From Apostichopus californicus (lineage: Eukaryota > Echinodermata > Holothuroidea > Aspidochirotida > Stichopodidae): DNA of 64,000 nt. Positions 1-11,553 of this stretch are shown piece after piece (position 1 is the stretch's first letter; each line of letters opens with the position of its first letter). The translations under genes were made by a program, and so were the position numbers. Under the pieces are notes generated by a model. It did no database searches, was not told the origin of the DNA, and saw only the letters and a program-made list of their open reading frames with translations. The DNA lies in the NCBI GenBank assembly GCA_020650975.1, contig JAIPMN010000506.1:1-64000 (forward strand). Direction: 5' to 3'.

Positions 1-215
1 TTTTTTTCTTTACTAGTTGATTCCCTCGTTTCTGTGTCATTCGTTCGACCATGTCTATTCTGTTTTGCTGTTTTAATATGTTATTTTATCGCTGTATCAA
101 TTTTAGGCTTTATTGTGAAGTGCGTTGAGATCACGTTTTGATGTAAGGTGCTATACAGGAATAATTATAATTATTATTGTAATTATTATGTATTATTATA
201 ATTATTATGTATTAT
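1..215 (+). mobile_element. 3' tail of a truncated LINE
   Basis: The stretch contains GTGAAGTGCGTTGAGATCAC and GGTGCTATACAGGAATAA, then repeated ATTATT. This is the usual 3' end of CR1/L2-like non-LTR retrotransposons: a conserved 3' UTR ending in a short microsatellite. The window edge cuts off the rest. No reading frame remains. The family is judged from the tail pattern only. Confidence 0.5.
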
Positions 216-1224
216 TAATCTATCAGTCACTTGCAGGTATCTATGTCACACTTGCACTGTATGTTAGATAATAACTCACTCAAGTCAAGCTGTGAACTAA
301 TCTATTGGGATATTAATCACCACTCTTTCTTTACCTTCTTTCTTTACCTACTGTAGCTATGGTTGAGGTCATTTTTAGAAGGTTGCCGTGTAAGGTAGAT
401 GCTGCTAATATGACATAGGTTGTGTGATTCATCCACCAACGTATGGCATACATGCCTCATAACTTGTCTCTGGTATGATTTTACAAGTCTACAAAAAGAA
501 GTAACTTTTGTGAACAATTCCACATAGAACCAAGTGACAAATCTAAAAATTAATAAAATGCCTGAATGAAATGGAATTTCTTCAATCTGGATTTAAAGCA
601 AATAGCAGTTCTAACTAAAATTTCTACTAGAAACAAAAGGTTGTGAATTCCAAAGAGTTTGTCCAAATTTAATGTCAGAATGATCCTGGTAGGAATGCAG
701 TCGAGTTTTGGAAATGCCAAGACTTGTATCAGAACTACAGAGACTTCTGGAAGGCTGATGTGGATACAGTAGCAAATCTGTAGTAAGTGTGCACAAAATA
801 ATTAGAAGTTACCTTAAAGACAACTGTCTACTCCACGGGCAGCCAGCGCAGCTGATAAAGTATGGAGCTAATACTTGAATGTTAATGATTTTCTAGTAAT
901 TGATATAACAGCTGAATTTTGAATGCTGCTGTAACTACATTGAGTCTGTGACAGCCCACAAAGAGTTACAAAAGTCAACATTACTGGTAACTGGAGGCAG
1001 GAACCAGGTGTTCAACAGACCTAATACTTAGATAGGGATTTATCCTTCCAATGTTATATAAGTGAAAATACAAAGTTTAAAGTTAAGAGTTGATAAATTG
1101 TTCCATAAAAGAGTAGAATCAAACAGTAATCTAAGATATTTCCCAGATGTACTGTAGTAGCAAAGTGTAAGCTCTCTATGTCTCCGATTTATGGGAGGTA
1201 TATTCTAAGGAACCTTTATCAATT

Positions 1225-1530
1225 TCACATGTCGTCGTTTAATTTACCAATTAATGAGGGTCTTGGTGTCGTTTAATTAACAAGTTGACCAGGGTCTTGT
1301 TGTCGTTTAATTTAAAAGTTACGGAGGGTCTTGTCTTTGTTAATTTAATTGTGAACGAGGGTCTTGTGGTCATTTCATTTTAAGTGATCAAGGGTTTTGT
1401 CGTTGTTTCATTTTGAAGTTACCGAGGGTCTTGTCTTTGTTTAATTCTCAAATAACTGAGGGTCTTATCGTCGTTTCATTTTTAAGTTACCTAGGGTCTT
1501 GTCGTCATTTAATTTTCAAGTTTTACCATC
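1225..1530. repeat. Minisatellite, about 34 bp unit, 8-9 copies
   Basis: The phrase GGGTCTTGTCGTCGTTTAAT recurs about every 34 bases with substitutions, followed by a variable AAGTTACGGA-like end. The copies are diverged, which suggests an old array. No coding potential is seen. Confidence 0.85.
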
Positions 1531-2073
1531 AACTCTCTGACATTACGTAGAAAATCAAATAAAAGTCTATATCTATTATCTTTGCTGGAGGACTCAAACT
1601 GCCTGTTAATTATATCTGTGTATCATCGGCATACTGATGCAATCTATTACAACTTGTCTCTTAACTATTTCAACTGATTCTAGTTTCACTAGAACCACTG
1701 TATTACTTACAGAGAGAGAGTACATTCCTGTACACTAATATCTACCTGTACATTGTAAAGGTCAAGTTATTCCAATAGTGCAAGTCTATGTAGAGCTACA
1801 GTCATGAATATGCAATAGATGTTAAATTTGAACTGCTTCTTACCATGGTTACCACATCTTATCATCACACAGATGAACAAAAGAATGCAATTCCTTCCAA
1901 TATACCCTTGTTAGCAACAACATCTTTTAATGGATATTTTCAAGTGAAGATGCAAATAACTGGGTGAGTTTATAGCAAGTCTGTTATATTTGGCTGGTAT
2001 GTGGACAATGTACTAATAAGGATGCTCTTGACCAAACGATAGTTAAACTCCAGATAGCTGGAGTTGATAGAAT

Positions 2074-2438
2074 TTAAAGGCATTGAAGACTCGCCCCAAA
2101 CCGCGTGCGGCCATCATAAAAAAGTCAACTTTCTGTTGCTTGCAAGTGACGTTTTGTTCGTGCCGCTATAAAATGCAGACAGTAATGAAACGTGATACCT
2201 TGTTATCTTTAGCTGGACCTGAGATGTCCATCGCTGTATCGTTTGTATACTGTGCTGTTGGTATTGACCGCAGCTGTATGTATTGACTGTACACTAGTGT
2301 CTAATTACAGACGGTAGCAAGCTGTGTGTGTATCTTCTGCGATCGATGGTGGTGTCTAACACTTCTGTTACACCTCATTCGAAACTAGGTCAGATTACAT
2401 TAGACGTTTCTTTTTGTGCGAGTCTTCATACCCTTTAA
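2074..2438. mobile_element. Short MITE with TTAA ends
   Basis: The left end reads TTAA then AGGCATTGAAGACTCGC. The right end, on the other strand, reads TTAA then AGGGTATGAAGACTCGC. The inverted repeats match at about 14 of 17 bases, and TTAA flanks both sides. TTAA target duplication is typical of piggyBac-type transposons. The 365 bp body has no transposase, so this would be a non-autonomous copy. The family placement is inferred. Confidence 0.6.
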
Positions 2439-3200
2439 GTAAGTATTTCATTACATATGAAACGTAAAAGGTAAGACTCGATGAGCAAAATCACTGATGA
2501 ACACAACACAGATGTTGTCTCTGCTGTCTCAATGGTCATAGAAATACATGTGCATTTAACCATGGACTACCGTACTGTACACAGAGGGACACTTCTGTCC
2601 AGAGAAAATAAAACAGAATTGGCTTCAAAGAAACCTCAGCCATATGCCCTACATATGAACATGACACATATATCAAGAGTACATATGAACTCCAGACTTG
2701 AACTTGTAAGCTGAAATACAATCAAACTTATCCATGAATTGTCTGTTATTTCTTGTCATATTAAACACACTACCAGCATATGGAAGAACTTTCAGACAGA
2801 ATACAAACTCAATCTGATGTACCAACTTAATTGCGTATTTAATGGTAGGATAGCTATCTGAAATGAATGGATTAATGGTGTCCATGGTTACACGAGTCTA
2901 GTCAGGCTTATCCAATTGATAAAAATGTTTGAAAACTACAGCAAATATTCTTCCCAAACAAGTGCAAATAATACGGTTTGCCAGTATGCTGATATTGTCA
3001 ACTATCCTCATAGTCGTAGTGATGGTGTTAAAATCAGCCCTGTTACGGAACCACTGATAATATCTGTGTACTGACGAACAACATAGCACTGTATCAGCAC
3101 ACTGACATTTGTAACAATACACTCAGTTCATATCAGTTATTTCATAAACATGCTCAAATATGGCTTCCCAACAACTGCAGTGACAGTTATCATAGCTTAG

Positions 3201-3715
3201 ATGCTAACAACACCTAACATCACTGCACACTACATCATCACTACACACTACATCACCACTACACACCACATCATCACTGCACACTACATCATCACTACAC
3301 ATAGTATCACCACACACTACATCATCACTACACACTACATCACCACTACACACCACATCATCACTGCACACTACATCATCACTACACATAGTATCACCAC
3401 ACACTACATCATTACCACACACTACATCATCACTACACACTACATCATCACTACACACTACATCATCACTACACACAACATCATCACTACACACTACATC
3501 ATCACTACACACTACATCATCACTACACACTACATCATCACTACACACTACATCATCACTACCCAATACATCATCACTACACACTACAGTATCACTATAG
3601 ACTACATCCCTACATCATCACTACATCATCACAATACACTACATCATCACAATACACTACATCATCACCACACACATCATCACCACACACTACATCATCA
3701 CTACACAGTATACTG
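3201..3715. repeat. 18-bp minisatellite (ACTACACACTACATCATC)
   Basis: About 25-28 head-to-tail copies of an 18 bp unit, with some shortened copies. The unit is a multiple of three, so both strands stay open for over 120 codons and give artificial hexapeptide repeats. There is no start context, splice context or homology to suggest translation. Confidence 0.9.
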
Positions 3716-4004
3716 TATATATGTATGGTAGGTCAAAGTTAATCCCTAGAGAATGGAAATGATAATCACTGACTGAAGTCATCAATGGTCTTCAAAACTA
3801 ACTGTCCTGATTCCAGTTCCTGGTTGATTATTTTAGGCCGGCTTAACGGTTTAGGTCAAGCTCCTGACTAATGTTACAAGTAAAGTATCTGGCTTCAATA
3901 GCAGTGATTTAGGCTGGAAAACAGCCATCCCATCAAATAGTTGTTCTCATAAAATCATGCTATTTACTATATAAATAGACATTATTCTGAGACATTGGAC
4001 TTAC

Positions 4005-7000
4005 TTGCTCTTCCCTGCTCTCTGCACTTCCTGACAGAGCCGTCTTGTGATTGATGTGCCGCCCTCTTCCTGTGCCAGCAAACTTAAAATGACTTGAGCG
4101 TACATGAAAGTGTGTTCCCCGTAGCAAACCATTTTCTGTAATACAAGATTAAGAGATATATAAACCATTAAACTAGTTTTGTTGAAGAAGCTGATGGGTT
4201 TAGAAACTAACTCATATAACCATAGAGAATCTTTCATGAGGTCCACTTATTTTCCATGTAAACTTAGGAAAAATGTTTCTTGCATAGCTGTCAATCATTC
4301 CTTCTCAGTACAATGTGCATATCATCACACACTGGTCACTTCATTGTAATTGAAGCTTCAACCCATCCTGTGTGTCTCTCGTTGCAATCCCTTGTTAGTA
4401 ACAAACAGAGTGTTTGCTTGCGCACACTTGAAAGACCAGAAATATGTGATGCTAATCAACTGTTTTTGTTTACGATCAAAAAGTCCTTTTGGTTGATACG
4501 ACAGATAGCGGCTAATCAAGTAATGACTTGTTTTGTCAATTTGAGCAATCAAAAAGGTGATAGCCAGTTCTTGGCACAAGAATAGTGTAAAACTTCACAA
4601 GTACCACGATGTCTTCAAAATTATTATTCCAAAAGAACATCACATATTTTATATATATACATTATCAAGTAAGGAGAGACGTACACTAAATTCATCGATA
4701 TGTTGGATGATGGCCTCCTCTCCGCCCTCTAGTAATTGGTTGAAGGAGGTCTGTAGTACTTTCGAGAAAACACCGATCTCATGGCAGGCGGTAGAAACAC
4801 TACCGATCTCTCCCTGGTGCCCAGCATCAGATATCAACTGAAAATATAGGTACGAAGATACACAAAGTTTGCATAAGAAATGAAGAGGATTCAGGAAGCT
4901 AGTTTCCATCTCTTTATTTTCTCCAGGTAAATGGGAAATAAGTTGGCAAAAATCAGTGTGGAAACTGAGGCATAAAATAAGTAGAACCTAACTGGAAAAG
5001 AAACACACAAAACACAAGAACAAAGAAAGACTATAACTCAGATAGCTCTCATCAGATCACGAACAAAGCTACAATATTGTTGAATTAAAAATACACCACT
5101 CTCTTTAATGACTTGCAAACAAAATTAAGCTACAATTTATTAGGTCCCAAAGCCAGATTTTTTACTTTCTGATCCAAAGCATCACGAAAATAAACAATGC
5201 ACTTCCTCCTTCTAAACTTGAACGTTACTTTTGCTTATCCATCTTAATTCAAGAATTGTAATAATTCAAAACCATGAAGCAAACCTTGATTGTAAAGTTG
5301 AGCATCAAGCAATCGGGATATGTCTCTGCAAGTTTGTAAAAGAGCACCCTCCATGTGCGATGCTGTATCATCGATTCCAGCCAAGCTGGGGTCTAAGGAA
5401 AAAAAACAAGCATAACATTTCTACTGTTGGAAATACACAACGGCTACAAGATCTTGTCAAGATCTGATTTTCTTGCCTATTTGGTCTTGGGTCCCTATAT
5501 ATTGAAATCCTGCACATGGTGTAGTCACCTCTATTCAATCTTTGTTGCCAGGTGCCATCTGCAATTTCTTTCATTTTAATATACTAAAATTGGAATCCCC
5601 AAATTTGTTTAAGACATGGCAGACAGCTATATCAATACTCAAAAAGACTGCATTGGAAATTGCACTGGAGGTTGACTACTAACTTCAATAGCATCTTACA
5701 AACTCACACACTGAAACTGCTTGAAATGTAGTCTATTTCATGCCCTTGGAAATTCCTTCAGCCTTATTGTAGAGCCTGTATCATGGATTTCAGCCTAATT
5801 GTAGATCTGGTATAATGGAAATACTTTCAGCCTAATTGTAGAGCTGGTATAATGTTGCTGTACTTGTTTGTCAGGAAATAATGATATATTTTCTTCATGC
5901 TATGGAAGGAGTAAGAAATATTACTGAATGACTGAGTGAGGACACTAAGAAGAGCTAAGAGACTGAAAACTAGCTGAAACAATAAAATCAGCTGTTTATA
6001 TCTTTAAAATACTTTACAATAGGCGGAATATCAGGCAGCCCAAGTAGGTTGAAATCACACAGTGAAATATGGGTATCACCCTAAGGACAAACTCAGCTTA
6101 ATTAGCTCACTTCTGTTTTAAATTATAAAGGAAAGCAGAATCTTACTCCTTCTCCTTCGGTGAAGATCATGTCCGCTTTCTTTGGATCAAAATGTTTCAG
6201 GATGAGTCGCTTTAGGTGATCTTCCACCATCTGCTGCACCTCTGTTGGGTTGACTCCTGCAAAAGAAGAGCTCACTATTGTAGACTTTATCCTTCAGTTT
6301 GAAAACTGACTCATCATTGATGTGGCAATGACCAATACTACCTTGTATACAGCACAATGCAGCAATGTCTATGAATGACATTAGGGGTTAGGGTCATGAT
6401 CATATATAGCCTTAGAGAACAACTAATGTGTATTATTCAAGGTTGCCACATACCATGTTTTATCATATTGAATTATCTCCTTTGAGCGTGCAACAAGATC
6501 TCGTCAATTTTTAGTTAACATCATCGAACACCGCCAGCCTTTAAGTTAGTGAGTAAGGCATTCACTACCAATCCAATTTGCTAAGGTATAGCCAGTTTGC
6601 ATGTAGTGTGTAGCAGGTATTTAGAAAACACAGCATGACAGAACCATACTAATGACAGGTAGTTTAGCTTTGAGACAGAGAGGGCCTTACCTAATGTATC
6701 CTAACATGACAAGTATCCACAGAAGTTTGAGAATACAAGTGAAGTTGGGTCTCAATCATCATAGAATATATTGACATTAAGTAAAACTTGTATAGTAAAC
6801 TCATAGTTAGGTCTTATAGCAATAAGGAATAGTGCAATACAAGACTACACAGTCCCGTACACAAAGTTGTTGTACAAGGTTTGTGGTTTAATGCACTGTA
6901 CGTGCTTTGAGGATTACATGCAATACAAAACTTTACAGATGCTTCTTTCTCGTTCTTTTATGAACAGTTGTAACAACAGTTCACGCAAATGTTTGAACAA

Positions 7001-10000
7001 ACAGTGCACACTGGTGACCCCTACAGTCTACACCCAATGGATTAACTTGCATCTTTGCAAATTGTTTTAAGATCCAGCTTATTTTAAACAGCTTATTGCA
7101 CCTTTAGACATAAGAGCAATATGAAATCACTATACATGATGCAAGTTGCAACCTGAAGATCTGACATATTATCCATGAGTAAGTGACAAGAACTTTTAAG
7201 AGTTGATATGATAATGAGTAATAACCACATTTAACAATTATTCATAACAATTTTCAACTGCAGAGGTGGTAAGGCTTCCTTGTGACATAAGCTAGCAATG
7301 GTATGAAAGTTTCCATCCACAAACATGAGAAATTGCGGACAAAACAAGACACTAGACATGGTGAAACGTCTCAAGGATGATTACGTCAGAACATATTTTA
7401 CATGATACAGGTTTTACTTCACACAATGTGCCTGATATGTAGAGTTTTGAAAGACATTATTATTACTTTGTTATCTCCTTTTTTAGAAGGATTTTCAGAT
7501 CTTCACTTGACACAAGGATTGCATAATGGTGACAATTCCCTTCTCAAAATTTTAGATTTTAAACCAGAGCAGACTGGCTTGACCTAGCAACAGTGGAGAA
7601 TAGGTGGACTTTTAGTATATCATCTGGCAGTAAAGATTAGTGAAAGGAAAAGGAAAACCTTGAAAAAGAACTTGCAACCCTGAAAATGAGCAGAAGATGT
7701 TACTCAATTCACAAGCAAGACAGTGTTTACCTGCCCAAATCTGTACTGATTAATTCTACCTCAGGTATGCAAGATGAAGATGGGGATGGAGAGAGCAGAG
7801 AGAGGATTATTGTCTGAACAGCCTTCACACATTTCATATCCAGCCATAATTTGTTTTCCTTTTTTCCTACCTGTAAATATAAGCCATTCTGCAAACAGAT
7901 TCACTGTTTGTGCAAGAGCTGTGTAATTTTCAGACAAGAGGACGACCACCTGTTCTGGCGTTCCACCGGCTTTAAAATATCTGAAATAAAATTAAAAGTA
8001 TAAACACTAGCACACTTGTGAATCTTACAATCCGGTCATTCATGAAACCCTTTTAAGATTATTTCTAGTAAAGGATGAAACTGAACACAAACTTGAACAT
8101 ATCCAGTATTGGCGTGTAATAGGGTGGAGATCTGACATAATGTCGGCGTTTATTGGGGAAGAGATGTAACATTATGTTGGGGTTTAATAGGGTAGAGATC
8201 GCACATCATGTAGGCATTTAATGGGACATTATGTCAGCGTTTATTTGGGGTTAAGATTGGACATTATGTCGGCATTTAATGGGGTAGATCGGACATTATG
8301 TCGGCGTTTAATGGGACATTATGTCAGCGTTCAATGGGGTAAAGATTGGACATTATGTAGGCATTTAATGTGGTAGAGATCGGGCATAATGTCAGTGTTT
8401 ATTGGGGTAGAGATCTAACATTATGTTGGTGTTTAATGGAGTGGAGATCAGACATAATGTTGTGGTTTAATGGGGTAGAGATCGGACATCATGTCGGCGT
8501 TTAATGGGACATGTGTAATGGGGTAAAGATTGGACGTTATGTCGGCATTTAATGGGGTAGAGATCGGGCATAATGTCGGCATTTAATTATGTAATGTTAT
8601 TACACATGTGGAACGCACAAGAGCATACTTGTTACAGTCAACAGACAGCACAGGCAAACAAACATGCTAAAATGTTTATAACTGAAAGATCCACATACTG
8701 ACCTTTCAACTTCCAAAATATTTCTTGATAAAACAAACACAAACGTTTCAAATTTTTAGAGGTGTTATTTCCTTCTCCAAAGTAGATTCCATGACTGTAG
8801 AAACAGGGATCTCTGTTAATTTCCTTGGTCTTTGTACAACATGGCTCAGATGTAGTCTTAATATCAAGCAAAGTAAGAATATCTGCAGGTCTCAAATCAA
8901 CTCCTCTACATACTGTATCCCTCACTTTCGTTTGACCCTTATCACAATTGTTATTAGCAAACCCCCCACCCTCACCCCATCAATTCAGAGGAAGTTGAGA
9001 AACTGATCATAGTTCCGTTCCAGTAACAATAGTTGTCAAAGTATTATGCAGACTACTCTATTGATGATCGCCACAGTGGTAACATTGCCGTCTACAATAT
9101 CACACCAATGCAATTGGGTTCAATTATATTCTATGACGTAAACTTAGTGTATTACTGCAAGTAGTTAGGTTCTTTTATCAATGTTTATGGGATGAAAACA
9201 ATGTGATTTAACCAAAATACATACCGTTTTAGGTCTTTGAAGACTCCCGGTTCCATGATATAATCTTTGCTGCCAAAAGACTCCAAACATTCCTTTTGAA
9301 TTATTTCATCATCTTTGAATTCATCTGGATCTTCTTCTTCTTCTGGGACAGTTTCCTTTAGGGAAAGAAAAGAGTATTGACAATATAAAAAACATTCAAA
9401 GGGACAATAATTGAAGCAACAAAAAGCGACCTTGGTGTTAACGATATTCAGTGACAACTGCCTTACACGGTAAAGTTACCAAGAACACAACGTTAACATC
9501 AAGATAGTTATAAGTGTCAATACCACGCAGAGAGAAAATCTAACTGTCCATAAAGGCTTAAGAATTTGAATGTTGCAACTACTGTGACATATCTAGAAAT
9601 TTTGAGGTCATTGTATAATACCTTTGAAGATCTTGAATGAGAATCTCATATAATGTTAAATAGATTCAGAAATTCTACATGGGGATATGGAATTGTGATT
9701 AAAAATATACATTTAACATACTCTTTCCATCACATTATCTTGGTTGATATCATGGAATTTGGTACTATGTCATTGCATTGAATGTGACAAACTTGCACGT
9801 TAGTCATCAGTGGTAGGATTTATTTATTATCATAATCTGCCACAAATAGATAGAACTGTACTGTTTCAAACGAGGAAAAATTTTCTCTACCTCACTGCAT
9901 GCATTGAAGTTTACTGCATGATTTTACAAAACGGATGAAATATTAAAATGTGCATCGGAATAGAAAACTGATATTGCCTTTTTATCTGCAGTGAATTTCG

Positions 10001-11393
10001 CCTTTTTTTTATGTGGGGGTTTGTAGATTGAAACTGTGTTCGTGGTCACACCAGGCAACTACTGTGTTTAAATCCGATTTAAGGTGAGTAAAGTGATCAT
10101 TAGGGCTACAGTAGGTGTCTTCCAATGCACATCCCTGAAAGGTTTATGGAAGTTTATACATACTGCTAAAATGCCAACTAGCCAACCCAGTATAACTTAA
10201 GGTGACCCTACGTCCCCCGCCAGCCCCCAGATTTCATATGCTATCCCCAGATCAAAAGTGTCAGTGGATTATATGTCCTTTGTAAAAAGCCCCTGATCAT
10301 TGAATAATCTCACAGCTGGTATTTAACATTAGGTATCATGTCAAACTGAGCGATGAATAATAGGTCTTCCAGTGACCTTTTAGGTTTTTTTATTTCAGTA
10401 TATTGGACTTTATCCTTGTTGCTGACTGAATGAGGTGTAATAATAGACTTGGGTATTTGACCATCATCTTGAAACATAAAACAAAAGCGCCCCAAACCGA
10501 TGAGTGACCCTCAAATACATTGCTTCAAACGTATGGTGTAGTTATGAGTATTGTATCAACATGGCCGGGGAGGGGGATGGGTGGAGGTGAGGTCCAATAT
10601 CAAGTCTCGCGATTTCTTGGAAAAAAATATGGTAACCTAGTATAGTCAGTATTGCGAATTTCTGACACCTACGAATTTCGGACACCCCTAAGAAATACAC
10701 GATTTCACCATGACAACCTACAGGAAGAGCCAAATTTCACCAAAAAGTACAAAGCTACAGTTATTTTCTCTCCAAAATGACCCGTGTGCAAGTAAATACT
10801 TACATATTTGTCAATAAAATGACGGAGATCTATGAAGTCTGTTATAATTACTGAAAGAGCAACTGCGCCACCAATTTTATCACCAGCGCCACACTGTGGG
10901 ACTGTGTGTCCGAAAATTCTCAATACTCTAGCAAAGAAATACCAGTTCCACAATCACAAGAATCTTCTTGGAATACAACGTGAAAACAGTTTGCAGGAAA
11001 GAAAGTTTGGCCGTGTATCGTAATATAACACACTTCTCCCACCATATCAAGTATATTTTCAGGTGATTTATACCAGAAGATATAGTTTTGGGGTGTTTTA
11101 AGGCTTAGGTGTCCGGAATTCGAAGTGTCCATGCTATACGTTACAAAGTGCCAGTCAACCCCGCACTTGTCTACCATTTGGCCTAGTTGCACGAAATACC
11201 TGGAAACATTATTACGGTAGAGTGTGATAATCATTACTCTACGGAATATGCAACTTGAATACAATTGCTTGATCGAAGAATCATTGAACTAGCCTCAATC
11301 AAGGTTTAATAATAATTTTACTTAAATATATCACCACAAACAGTTACAGACATTTTGTTCGTAGTCCGAATCACCGTACTCCTCGTCTTCCAT
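4005..11393 (-). CDS. NELFCD: Negative elongation factor C/D subunit (TH1-like), 5' part
   Basis: NELF-C/D is a subunit of the nuclear complex that holds RNA polymerase II paused near promoters. Seven exons join in frame: 11352-11393, 9225-9355, 7871-7980, 6147-6256, 5285-5392, 4685-4837 and 4005-4135. They give 261 residues, about 45% of the human 590. The start is [14 protein letters not shown], parallel to the acidic human N-terminus. Diagnostic segments follow: [81 protein letters not shown] and [24 protein letters not shown]. All junctions are GT-AG with matching phases. Human NELFCD was recalled from memory, but the match is close and collinear. The remaining exons were not found in the 4 kb to the left. 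Confidence 0.95.
5758..5853. repeat. Three-copy tandem repeat in a NELFCD intron
   Basis: TCAGCCTAATTGTAGAGCTGGTATAATG and near variants occur three times in a row with 32-36 bp spacing. No function is apparent. Confidence 0.7.
8110..8595. repeat. Minisatellite, about 34 bp unit, around 13 copies
   Basis: Copies of GGGGTAGAGATCGGACATAATGTCGGCGTTTAAT with substitutions. Several copies lack the middle part and keep only GTTTAATGGGACATTATGTC. It lies in the NELFCD intron between 7980 and 9225, clear of splice sites. Confidence 0.9.
10631..11150. mobile_element. Possible MITE with imperfect inverted ends
   Basis: CGAATTTCGGACACCCCTAAG near 10671-10691 is matched on the opposite strand near 11102-11125 by CGAATTCCGGACACCTAAG, and GTAAC..TAGTATAG-like bases lie outside both. 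This suggests a small DNA element in NELFCD intron 1. I found no clear target duplication and no transposase. An open minus frame inside (10920-11264) matches nothing I know. Confidence 0.35.
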
Positions 11394-11553
11394 GTTTTGT
11401 CTCCAATAACTTGAAAATACAATTACCGGCGAGAATAGAGGGCGCTTAACATAATCGTTTGAAAAACGTACAGACGCTTACATGTGAAATACAGACACCC
11501 AGACGCGGTGTAATTTTCTTTCCTTGGTTATCCACGTCATCCAAGGAGTCAAA
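11394..11553. promoter_or_regulatory. Shared bidirectional promoter region of NELFCD and SNRPB
   Basis: The two start codons point away from each other and are 160 bp apart, so both promoters and 5' UTRs must lie in or near this interval unless upstream non-coding exons exist. No TATA box is placed convincingly. The SNRPB side is pyrimidine-rich (TTTTCTTTCCTTGG) just before its ATG, which would suit a housekeeping start site. The promoter role is inferred from gene arrangement. Confidence 0.6.

Larger units (their letters stand above)
216..4004. other. Non-coding stretch left of the last visible NELFCD exon
   Basis: The NELFCD exon at 4005-4135 ends in a good GT donor with the codon unfinished, so this stretch is probably intron. 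I searched the minus strand for the next NELFCD segment (human GHDASQITLALGTAASYP) and did not see it. The stretch holds two minisatellites and one MITE, listed separately. Otherwise I see only AT-rich sequence with no coding signal. Confidence 0.5.

Noticed and set aside
3201-3715. Regular direct repeats suggesting a CRISPR array
   Set aside because: Repeats are contiguous without unique spacers, and this is an animal genome.
3201-3731. Long open frames on both strands with hexapeptide repeats
   Set aside because: They follow from an 18-bp minisatellite whose unit is divisible by three. No gene context.
10920-11264. 114-codon minus-strand open frame in NELFCD intron 1
   Set aside because: No recognisable protein, no splice support, and it overlaps a possible MITE end.
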